Positions 1-5,000 of a stretch of DNA of 5,000 nt are shown in pieces. Below the pieces are notes generated by a model that saw only the letters and a program-made list of their open reading frames with translations, did no database searches and was not told the DNA's origin. The DNA is taken from positions 1 to 5,000 of the forward strand of contig JANXZD010000026.1 in the NCBI GenBank assembly GCA_025355705.1, in the 5' to 3' direction. The first letter of the stretch is position 1. Each line of letters begins with the position of its first letter. The stretch is from Bacteroidota bacterium. GTDB taxonomy: Bacteria; Bacteroidota; Ignavibacteria; UBA10030; UBA8401. The translations under genes and the position numbers were made by a program.

Positions 1-368
1 ACACGAATAACAAGTGTTGTGAGGATGATAATGGTGGCGAGATACAATGTATTGTCGGCAAGCCCGAGAAAGGCAAGGAAATTGTCATTTTGCGATGTTA
101 GCCCGTATCGTAACTCTTTCATTCCAAGATAGATACCAACAATGGATGACAACGCAATGATCCGGGAAAGGATGATCTCCAGGATCTTATCATCGATCTC
201 TGTCTCTGTCTTTGCAATGATCTTTTTACCGACAGAATTCAACAACCACTTAAGGATTTTTCCGGTCGTGATCACACCAAGCGTAGTAATAAACCCAAGA
301 ATTGTATGATACAACAGAATCCTTCCGCCTAAAATTGTGAGGAGGGTATGTAATAATGATTCGATCAT
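1..368 (-). CDS. MscS-like mechanosensitive channel family membrane protein, N-terminal part (cut by left window edge)
   Basis: The minus strand is open from position 413 to the window edge with no stop. From the ATG at 368, 122 codons are visible. The protein is strongly hydrophobic. A first membrane stretch covers about residues 8-35. A Lys-rich linker follows (about 37-53), then the motif TETEIDDKILEIILSRI (54-70), which runs into a second membrane helix to about residue 82. A third helix starts near residue 105 (TLYLATIIILTTLVI). A 'T-E-x-DD' segment between N-terminal helices is typical of YbdG/YnaI-like MscS channels, which release solutes from the inner membrane during osmotic downshock. 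The diagnostic pore helix and beta domain lie beyond the edge, so the family call is an inference. In-frame ATGs also occur at 386 and 413. None has a good ribosome site, and 368 was chosen because the extra residues (MDVCPNICWMVIFIF) look unlike coding sequence. It lies about 100 bases downstream of pyrE with no terminator between, so it may be co-transcribed. Confidence 0.6.
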   Translation of the reverse strand, partial: MIESLLHTLLTILGGRILLYHTILGFITTLGVITTGKILKWLLNSVGKKIIAKTETEIDDKILEIILSRIIALSSIVGIYLGMKELRYGLTSQNDNFLAFLGLADNTLYLATIIILTTLVIR

Positions 369-465
369 AAAAATAAAAATCACCATCCAACAAATGTTCG
401 GACAAACATCCATTTCAATTGACCGAATGATTTTATAGGTGATGATGCTTTGTGTTGTTCAACAA

Positions 466-1056
466 TTATCCCAGCAAACCTCTGCTTCCGGGTTTTGATA
501 TCGGAATGACGGAAAGAGATGCAGGAATTTCTTCTGCTTTAAATGTCTGTACATCCATTTCCATAACAGAATAGAATTTTGCATCGAATTTTGCTTTTCC
601 ATTGCTTCGATCAACGATGCAACCAATCCCAACAAGTTTTGCATCAGAATCAGTAACCAGTTTGCACACTTCATCAACAGAACCGCCGGTCGTTACCACG
701 TCTTCAACGACTACAACGCGTTCCCCTTTTTTGATATCGAATCCGCGGCGAAGTTTCATCACACCATTCTCCCGTTCTGCAAAGATCGTTCGCACACCAA
801 GGACACGGCCAACTTCAGTCCCGACAACAATCCCGCCGACAGCCGGAGAGACAACAACTTCCACTTCACTGTATTCATAATGTTTGGCTATGTCACCCGC
901 CAGCAAATGCAGATATTTAGGATATTGCAGGACCTTTGCGCATTGAAAATAATGCGGGCTATGGAGTCCTGATGTAAGAACGAAATGTCCTTCAAGAAGT
1001 GCATCCGTTTCTTTGAATATCTGTAATATCTGATCTTTGGGTAATTTCATTGTCAT
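466..1056 (-). CDS. pyrE: Orotate phosphoribosyltransferase (pyrimidine biosynthesis)
   Basis: This enzyme transfers the phosphoribosyl group of PRPP to orotate, giving orotidine 5'-monophosphate, the fifth step of de novo UMP synthesis in the cytosol. The 196-residue product has the family hallmarks in order. LLEGHFVLTSGLHSPHYF (20-37) is the N-terminal orotate-side segment. SPAVGGIVVGTEVGR (70-84) follows. The mobile loop region AERENGVMKLRRGF is at 93-106. The PRPP-binding motif VVVVEDVVTTGGS is at 114-126, with the acidic pair E118-D119 and the TTGGS phosphate loop. The length fits the short bacterial form that resembles the Thermus/archaeal type rather than the 213-residue E. coli form. 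Two start codons lie two codons apart, at 1056 and 1050. The only Shine-Dalgarno-like bases (TTGGA) touch the first ATG but sit six bases before the second, so translation may begin at 1050. It follows the TPR gene by about 50 bases on the same strand and probably shares its transcript. Confidence 0.96.
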   Translation of the reverse strand: MTMKLPKDQILQIFKETDALLEGHFVLTSGLHSPHYFQCAKVLQYPKYLHLLAGDIAKHYEYSEVEVVVSPAVGGIVVGTEVGRVLGVRTIFAERENGVMKLRRGFDIKKGERVVVVEDVVTTGGSVDEVCKLVTDSDAKLVGIGCIVDRSNGKAKFDAKFYSVMEMDVQTFKAEEIPASLSVIPISKPGSRGLLG

Positions 1057-1104
1057 TCCAATTCGAGTGAATACGGTTTCGTTGTTTTAATTGTTAGATG
1101 CTCT

Positions 1105-1431
1105 TTACCATTCGTCTTCAAGATCTTCCAATTCCTCGCGCATTTCTTTTTCTTCTTTTTCGTCATTCTCACTGTGAGCAAGATCAATACCTTTACGATA
1201 GACTAGTTTTGCCTCCTGCGTACGGTTCAATTTTCCAAACGCCTGGCCCAGTTGGTGATAGGCTGGAATATATTTCTCGTCCCGTTGGATCAGTTCTTCC
1301 AAAAGCTCAATTGTCGTTAGCGGTTCATTGAGACTGCTGTATTCTAATGCAAGAGCATACCGTGAAAAAGAATCAGCCGGATCGTTAGCGATTATTTCTT
1401 TCAGTTTTTCGATTCGTTGTTCGCTTGCCAT
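1105..1431 (-). CDS. Small tetratricopeptide-repeat (TPR) protein
   Basis: This 108-residue, soluble-looking protein is made almost entirely of two 34-residue helical repeats. The first, about residues 20-53, has Y25-A26-L27-A28 in helix A and IELLEELIQRD in helix B. The second, about 54-87, has the typical W/Y-x-LG-x-AF-x-KLNRTQEA-x-x-x-Y-x-KGI pattern. A short N-terminal helix (4-15) precedes them, and the C-terminal tail (88-108) is very acidic (EN-DEKEEKE...EELEDLEDE). No signal peptide or membrane segment is visible. TPRs are protein-binding scaffolds, so a partner-binding role is likely, but the partner and process are unknown. The ATG at 1431 has a weak AGG at 1441-1439, seven bases upstream. 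The gene begins 20 bases after the carbinolamine dehydratase stop and precedes pyrE by about 50 bases, which fits one operon. The repeat call is firm; the function is unassigned. Confidence 0.88.
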   Translation of the reverse strand: MASEQRIEKLKEIIANDPADSFSRYALALEYSSLNEPLTTIELLEELIQRDEKYIPAYHQLGQAFGKLNRTQEAKLVYRKGIDLAHSENDEKEEKEMREELEDLEDEW

Positions 1432-1451
1432 AACAAAACCTATACTTGTTA

Positions 1452-1730
1452 TTATATGAGTGAATTGATCTGGACAGCAAGGGAAAAATCTTTTTCCGTT
1501 AAGCCGCCTTCGTTGTGCGTTGAAAGCACAAGCGTCACTTTATTCCACCGAATATCAATATCAGGATGATGATCCGCCTTCTCAGCAAACAATGCAACTG
1601 ATTGCACAAAACCCATGGCTCGAACAAAATCTTTCATGATGAATGTACGGTAGATCTCATTTCCATTCCGTTTCCATCCTTTGGCAGATTTTATCTTTGG
1701 AGCGATTTGTTTTTCAGTTAAAAGAGCCAA
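1452..1730 (-). CDS. phhB: Pterin-4a-carbinolamine dehydratase (PCD/DCoH family), TTG start
   Basis: The family dehydrates 4a-hydroxytetrahydropterin so that the cofactor of aromatic amino acid hydroxylases can be recycled. In bacteria without such hydroxylases it is often proposed to act in pterin or molybdopterin metabolism. The 92-residue product is close to full length for the family. The signature ADHHPDIDIRWNKVTLVLST (52-71) is followed by HNEGGLTEKD (72-81). His54, His55 and His72 have exactly the spacing of the catalytic His61/His62/His79 of the mammalian enzyme, so it should be active. W19 and the 'FxF/A-RAMGFV' helix (35-51) also fit. The start is TTG (1730-1728): no in-frame ATG gives the conserved N terminus, and GGAAGA (1740-1735) is well placed upstream. 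It is the first gene of the probable operon with the TPR gene and pyrE. No hydroxylase is visible nearby, so the symbol phhB denotes the family rather than a proven phenylalanine pathway role. Confidence 0.93.
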   Translation of the reverse strand: MALLTEKQIAPKIKSAKGWKRNGNEIYRTFIMKDFVRAMGFVQSVALFAEKADHHPDIDIRWNKVTLVLSTHNEGGLTEKDFSLAVQINSLI

Positions 1731-1734
1731 AAAA

Positions 1735-1740
1735 TCTTCC
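1735..1740 (-). promoter_or_regulatory. Ribosome binding site deciding the TTG start of the carbinolamine dehydratase gene
   Basis: On the minus strand GGAAGA is followed by four T bases and then the TTG codon, so its GGA core lies about seven bases before the start. It is one of the better Shine-Dalgarno matches among the genes here. The nearby ATGs upstream (in ...ATGTTGATGCGG...) are out of frame with the enzyme, so this site supports TTG as the true start. Confidence 0.6.
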
Positions 1741-1765
1741 GCATCAACATTGGTTTCAAATTAAG

Positions 1766-1800
1766 TTTACTAATATAAATAAGTTTTCCCGAGGAAACCA
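1766..1800 (-). promoter_or_regulatory. Candidate promoter region for the dehydratase-TPR-pyrE operon
   Basis: Reading the minus strand, TATATT (1777-1772) matches five of six bases of a sigma-70 type -10 element. It sits about 45 bases upstream of the TTG start in a very AT-rich stretch. No good -35 element is visible 16-18 bases upstream (only TGGTTT-like sequence), and the promoter consensus of this phylum may differ. The 7-base inverted repeat TGGTTTC/GAAACCA (1751-1757 and 1794-1800) encloses this element and could be an operator or chance. The call rests mainly on position, because the operon needs a promoter in this gap. Confidence 0.2.
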
Positions 1801-1823
1801 GATATTGCATGAGCAAAATACTC

Positions 1824-1851
1824 AAAAACCATTAATGATTTTTGGTTTTTT
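1824..1851. terminator. Weak, possibly bidirectional terminator-like hairpin
   Basis: AAAAACCA (1824-1831) can pair with TGGTTTTT (1843-1850) around an 11-base loop. The A-rich and T-rich flanks give a U tract in either reading direction. The stem has only two G-C pairs, so it is weak. It lies about 195 bases past the propeller stop codon on the minus strand and could end that transcript. The alternative is a chance structure in AT-rich DNA. Confidence 0.25.
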
Positions 1852-1979
1852 CGAAATTCAAAGGAAATTTCCCGAATGGGTTTTAGATATAATTACATCA
1901 TCGTTATTGTCACTGCAAGGTATGCGGCACCATGACGATCTTCTCTCCATGAAATAATGTAATGGTGTACCATTGAAGA

Positions 1980-2002
1980 CCATTTCGTTAAATGGAGTTT
2001 TT
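1980..2002 (+). terminator. Hairpin followed by a T run on the plus strand, function uncertain
   Basis: CCATTT (1980-1985) and AAATGG (1990-1995) form a perfect 6-base stem with a CGTT loop. AG and TTTTT follow on the plus strand, which is the layout of a rho-independent terminator in that direction. No plus-strand gene is recognised upstream, so it would only make sense for an antisense or small RNA. On the minus strand, just after the propeller stop codon, it lacks a U tract but could still protect the 3' end. A second perfect hairpin (1961-1974) sits next to it. Confidence 0.22.
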
Positions 2003-2044
2003 GATAAAAATAATTTAAAATATGGCTATTTTGGCAAGAATGAA

Positions 2045-2944
2045 TTACTGCCGAAGTATACAACGGTATATCGTTGTCGGCGTAAGAACAACCAGAGTGG
2101 AATTCTGTATCAACGCATCAGAAAACGTTTCGTTGATTAATGCACCGATGAATGATTGTGGAATGATCGTGATCTGTTCAAGTGTGAGCATATTGATCAG
2201 CAGTATCTTTAATGGTGATACGATGCAAAGGATATTATCCGAAATGCTCATCGTTCTCCATTCGTTTTTTGGAAGTAATGGAATTCGCCTTAGGTAATTC
2301 CCAAACCGATCTAATACGACACAAGACTCTTTATCCAATACAACAATCTCATCATTCGATGTCATAGCAATATCCTGAGGATCCACCAGCATGCCTTTTC
2401 CGTCTTTGTACGTTCCAAATTCTCGTTCATAGACACCTCGCTGAGATATCTTGATAATTCTATTCCCGTCTTGTTCAACAACAAATAGATCTCCAAGCGA
2501 TGAAAATGTACATGCACGAGGTTTGAATCGACCATTCAACTGAGGAATAGAAGACTCATCGTAGGTTCGAAGAAAATTGAATTGTTTATCAAATCTCTGA
2601 ACTCGTTGATTATTTCCATCAACGACAAACAGGTCCAGCAAAAATGATGAGGCAACATCGAGAGGAAGGTCAAATTCTGTATTGCCCCATCCTTTTCCCC
2701 CAACTGTGTGAACAATGAAATTTGTTGGTGAAACCTGATGAACACTATTCTTCTTTTGGTCGACGATATACAGCATTCCATCCGGAGCGGATGAGCAGCA
2801 GACCGCTGATTCAAATAGTCTTTGCGAAGACTCCACAACAACCGTCGTTGCAGAATCCGAAGCAAAGAAAAAGAATGTGAGAAGTGCAAGAAGCATGGTG
2901 AAATATACTAAATTATCATCAAGACATAAACCGTTGAATTGCAT
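2045..2944 (-). CDS. Predicted exported NHL-type beta-propeller protein
   Basis: The 299-residue frame opens with a hydrophobic segment, LLALLTFFFFA (18-28), ending SDSATT, which looks like a signal peptide or membrane anchor. The rest shows about six repeats of roughly 40 residues with the pattern 'P-x-D/A-hydrophobic ... G-x-L/I-hydrophobic-V-x-D/E-x-x-x-x-hydrophobic'. These are near 50-82 (PDGMLYIVDQ), 93-128 (LDLFVVDGNNQRVQRFD), 142-177 (GDLFVVEQDGNRIIKIS), 187-222 (DEIVVLDKESCVVLDRFGNY), 229-262 and 267-297, the last two degenerate. This is typical of NHL/6-bladed propellers, usually binding platforms in the periplasm or at the surface. No enzymatic motif is recognised. The product may start at the second Met (position 2896, residue 17), because the first ATG lies directly beside the upstream terminator tail. 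Neither start has a Shine-Dalgarno site, and neither gives the usual Lys/Arg before the hydrophobic core, so export is an inference. Unlike the upstream cargo protein it contains seven cysteines (7, 49, 50, 145, 208, 240, 295). Confidence 0.78.
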   Translation of the reverse strand: MQFNGLCLDDNLVYFTMLLALLTFFFFASDSATTVVVESSQRLFESAVCCSSAPDGMLYIVDQKKNSVHQVSPTNFIVHTVGGKGWGNTEFDLPLDVASSFLLDLFVVDGNNQRVQRFDKQFNFLRTYDESSIPQLNGRFKPRACTFSSLGDLFVVEQDGNRIIKISQRGVYEREFGTYKDGKGMLVDPQDIAMTSNDEIVVLDKESCVVLDRFGNYLRRIPLLPKNEWRTMSISDNILCIVSPLKILLINMLTLEQITIIPQSFIGALINETFSDALIQNSTLVVLTPTTIYRCILRQ

Positions 2945-2946
2945 TT

Positions 2947-2983
2947 AAAAACACAAATGCCTCCGAAAAATCGGGGGCATTTG
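2947..2983 (-). terminator. Strong rho-independent terminator after the T9SS cargo gene
   Basis: Arms 2983-2971 (CAAATGCCCCCGA) and 2966-2954 (TCGGAGGCATTTG) form a 13-pair stem with one wobble pair and a four-T loop. On the minus strand the tail TGTTTTTAA (2953-2945) follows at once. It lies 43 bases beyond the stop codon of the secreted protein gene and clearly ends that transcript. The GGAGG inside the second arm is part of the stem and too far from the next ATG to be its ribosome site. Confidence 0.92.
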
Positions 2984-3025
2984 CGAAACATTGAAGAGAA
3001 ATATCTTCCGTTATTCACGAAAGGA

Positions 3026-5000
3026 TTATTTCATCAACATCATTTTTTTGACCAGTTCATGTGAACCAGCGCGCAATTGATAGAAATAAACACCGCTTGC
3101 TACTGATTTACCGAAACTGTCTTTACCGTTCCATGTTACACTATAGTTACCTGCTGTTTGAACTGAATTAACAAGCGAGGAAACTTTCTGACCCAGAATG
3201 TTGTATATACCAATTTCAACATTCGATTGTGTCGGAACGCTGTATTGGATCTTTGTATCCGGGTTGAATGGATTCGGATAGTTCTGTTCAAGAGCAAATT
3301 CACCGGGAACAATTGTATTTATTTGTTCAACACTAGTGAGCGCTGCTAGAGCATTTTTAATGACATGACCAGCGTTAACGATCCACATGTATTTCACTGC
3401 AGCCGTATGTAGATTACCAGCCGTATCTTTTCTGAAGTTTGTTCCCAACCAATCAAAAGTCATTGTATATGCTGTCCATGATCCGTCAGCAGCTTTTTTC
3501 TTTACACCGACAACTTTGTTAGCATGACCGTTATCTTTGAAAAGAACGGTTGTGTTAGCATCTGCTGTTGGCGTAATTTCATCCATCCAGTTTGTCCAAG
3601 TTGTTGATGTCTCATAGGTTGGTTCGTAATAGAACTTTACGGTATCTTTTTTCATTTTTGTTGCAATAAAACCAAATACTGGATCGATACCTTTTGAAGT
3701 ATCAACATTGATTTCCCAAGGATATTTAATTCCACCAGGGTAATCCTGATTGATAAGTGCCTTCATTCCAAAATATTTTGCATGAGGATCGGTATCGGTA
3801 AAGATTGTATCATTATAATTACTGATAAATCCATGATCTTGATCAGCAAATATCCAAGCACGTCTATTTGATGGTGTTGCACCTGCAAGATAATCACCAG
3901 CCAATTTAGAAAGATCAGCATATCCACCATCACCTGCAACTTCGTTTACTAATCTATAACTGCTAAGTAATAGTGGAATATCTGTAACTCCATAATTCTT
4001 AACATCCCATGTGTCATAGGTTACTTTTTCTTTTGTACTATCTTTCAACATATAATACACGCCAATTGCAGCAGCAGTACTACCGCTCGGAAGTGATCGA
4101 CCATTATACATATACAATGTCGTGTTATTGACTCTGAAAATTGTATAAAGATTTGTTGAAGATTTATCTGAAACATTATTATTGATATCTGTTGCAATAA
4201 CATAATACTGAACCGTGTCCGTTGGGTTTGCACCTGGAAGTGTTCCGGTAAAGTTTGGTTCGGTTCCTGTCATTGTTGTTTTAACGAAAGCACCGCTATT
4301 TACTTTTGCATACAGATCAACAGATTTTACACCCTTTGTTCCACCGGCTGGGTTGTCATCAGTAACGGTAGCTTTTACAGTACGTGTAACTGTTTGTAGT
4401 GTTGTAAAGAGCTTTTGAACGGAAACGATTTTTGGTGCTCGATCTTTTGTGTATTCAACAACTGCATACATCTGCCATTCAAAGTCGCCGCGAATATGCC
4501 AGCCTCTATTTGCACCGCGTAATGCTTCGTAGAACTTGTATGAATGGAACGGTGTAGCTGTATTTCCATAACCCCAATCTTCCATACGAGCATCAGCACC
4601 ACCTGGAGGAGAATCGTTTTGAATTGTGAATCCAAACAATTCACCTTGATTGAAGTTCAATGAATCACCCCAGCTCAGCATATCAATACCCTGCCATTTT
4701 GCAGAGTCTAAAGAAACCTGCAAACCGGTTGGGAGCCATAATGCTTCTGTGCCAAGTGGATCAAAAGAAACTTTTGCGCTATCTGGATTTCCAACTGCCG
4801 GCTGGAATGTTGGATTTGTTGCTTTGCTTTTAAATGGTGTTACTCCTCCATCTCCATCAGCTGCATCAATGTACCAGCCCATTGCAGAATTTGAACCGCC
4901 TGCACCTGCTGTAACTGGAAGCGTTGCAACGCGAGGATCTACTTTCCAAGCGCGAACAGTTGCTTTTCCGATATCACCCTTAAGACCATAGTTATGCCAG
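3026..5000 (-). CDS. Large secreted protein with C-terminal T9SS type A sorting domain (C-terminal part; start lies beyond right edge)
   Basis: The frame is open to the right edge, giving 656+ C-terminal residues. The Met at 4882 is internal, because 39 in-frame codons precede it without a stop; residue numbers here count from that Met. About 30-145 looks like an all-beta module of unknown family, with W/Y-rich GWHIRGDFEWQMYAVVEY at its end. About 148-250 is an Ig/fibronectin-like beta-sandwich (VKATVTDDNPAGG ... VDLYAKVNSGAF ... VQYYVIATDINNNVSD). About 256-378 is an alpha/beta stretch (YDTWDVKNYG, SSYRLVNEVAGDGG, LAGDYLAG, RAWIFADQDHG, AKYFGMKAL) that recalls the glutamine-amidotransferase/ThuA-like domains of other T9SS cargo; this is an inference. 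From about 529 to 618 is the sorting domain, with QNYPNPFNPDTKI, VEIGIYNILGQKV and SGVYFYQLRAG...KKMMLMK, which directs passage through the outer membrane and surface attachment or release. No cysteine occurs in the visible 656 residues. It ends 43 bases before a strong terminator. The sorting domain is firm; the molecular function is not known. Confidence 0.9.
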   Translation of the reverse strand, partial: WHNYGLKGDIGKATVRAWKVDPRVATLPVTAGAGGSNSAMGWYIDAADGDGGVTPFKSKATNPTFQPAVGNPDSAKVSFDPLGTEALWLPTGLQVSLDSAKWQGIDMLSWGDSLNFNQGELFGFTIQNDSPPGGADARMEDWGYGNTATPFHSYKFYEALRGANRGWHIRGDFEWQMYAVVEYTKDRAPKIVSVQKLFTTLQTVTRTVKATVTDDNPAGGTKGVKSVDLYAKVNSGAFVKTTMTGTEPNFTGTLPGANPTDTVQYYVIATDINNNVSDKSSTNLYTIFRVNNTTLYMYNGRSLPSGSTAAAIGVYYMLKDSTKEKVTYDTWDVKNYGVTDIPLLLSSYRLVNEVAGDGGYADLSKLAGDYLAGATPSNRRAWIFADQDHGFISNYNDTIFTDTDPHAKYFGMKALINQDYPGGIKYPWEINVDTSKGIDPVFGFIATKMKKDTVKFYYEPTYETSTTWTNWMDEITPTADANTTVLFKDNGHANKVVGVKKKAADGSWTAYTMTFDWLGTNFRKDTAGNLHTAAVKYMWIVNAGHVIKNALAALTSVEQINTIVPGEFALEQNYPNPFNPDTKIQYSVPTQSNVEIGIYNILGQKVSSLVNSVQTAGNYSVTWNGKDSFGKSVASGVYFYQLRAGSHELVKKMMLMK

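Larger units (their letters stand above)
1731..2044. other. AT-rich intergenic region with several small inverted repeats; no convincing gene
   Basis: This gap lies between the propeller gene and the dehydratase operon. Short open frames on the minus strand (1973-1893, 26 codons; 1950-1858, 30 codons) lack ribosome sites and recognisable sequence. Structure seen directly: AATGGT/ACCATT arms at 1961-1966 and 1969-1974; CCATTT/AAATGG arms at 1980-1985 and 1990-1995, followed on the plus strand by AGTTTTTG; AAAAACCA/TGGTTTTT arms at 1824-1831 and 1843-1850; the palindrome GGAAATTTCC at 1863-1872; and TGGTTTC/GAAACCA arms at 1751-1757 and 1794-1800. It probably holds the 3' end of the propeller transcript and the promoter and 5' leader of the dehydratase operon. 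Any further function is unknown. Confidence 0.6.

Noticed and set aside
602..880. Plus-strand 92-codon frame inside pyrE, rich in Ser and Thr
   Set aside because: It is antisense to the catalytic core of pyrE. The Ser/Thr richness is the complement of the enzyme's codons.
1643..1957. Plus-strand open frame of 104 codons
   Set aside because: Its first third lies antisense to the conserved dehydratase coding sequence, and its sequence has no family features. It is best explained as a shadow frame.
1893..1973. Minus-strand 26-codon frame in the intergenic gap (MVHHYIISWRED...), open further upstream without an ATG
   Set aside because: It has no ribosome site and no recognisable family, and it starts inside a hairpin. 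The propeller gene already closes its last blade at its own stop, so a frameshifted extension is not needed.
2954..2983. GGAGG in the intergenic hairpin as a ribosome site for the propeller gene
   Set aside because: It is buried in a 13-pair terminator stem and lies 15 bases before the nearest ATG, which is too far.
3026..4882. Taking the Met at 4882 as the true start of the secreted protein
   Set aside because: The frame stays open with coding-like sequence to the window edge, there is no signal peptide after this Met, and T9SS cargo needs one. The gene is therefore cut by the right edge.
1..5000. Mobile element, CRISPR array, tRNA or defence-system genes
   Set aside because: I saw no transposase or nuclease motifs, no regular repeat-spacer pattern, no tRNA-like cloverleaf and no long terminal repeats on either strand.

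Overview
The window suggests a bacterium of the Bacteroidetes/Chlorobi/Ignavibacteria (FCB) side of the tree. The main evidence is the C-terminal about 90 residues of the large gene at the right end. They carry a textbook type IX secretion (T9SS) type A sorting domain, with a QNYPNPFNP entry motif, an IYNxxGQKV core and a GVYFYQL...KKMMLMK end. This style is very common in Ignavibacteria and relatives. Moderate A+T content and mostly weak Shine-Dalgarno sites fit that group. The phylum is an inference from style, not a proven assignment.

All five recognisable genes are on the minus strand, so the layout reads from right to left. (1) 5000-3026 is the C-terminal part of a long secreted T9SS cargo protein whose N terminus lies outside the window; it ends at a strong intrinsic terminator (2983-2947). 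(2) 2944/2896-2045 encodes a predicted exported NHL-type beta-propeller. (3) 2044-1731 is a 314-base AT-rich gap with no convincing gene but several small inverted repeats. (4) 1730-1 is a likely operon: a pterin-4a-carbinolamine dehydratase with a TTG start, a small two-repeat TPR protein 20 bases downstream, the pyrimidine enzyme orotate phosphoribosyltransferase (pyrE), and the start of a membrane protein resembling MscS-family mechanosensitive channels, cut by the left edge.

The right half looks like cell-envelope/secretion cargo and the left half like housekeeping metabolism. The terminator separates genes 1 and 2. The 314-base gap is the most plausible place for the promoter of the metabolic operon. 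There is no sign of a mobile element, CRISPR array, tRNA or rRNA. Nothing here amounts to a clearly new biological system. The most interesting items are the cysteine-free secreted protein with a possible degenerate glutamine-amidotransferase-like domain, the dehydratase placed with pyrE rather than with an aromatic amino acid hydroxylase, and the structured intergenic gap.
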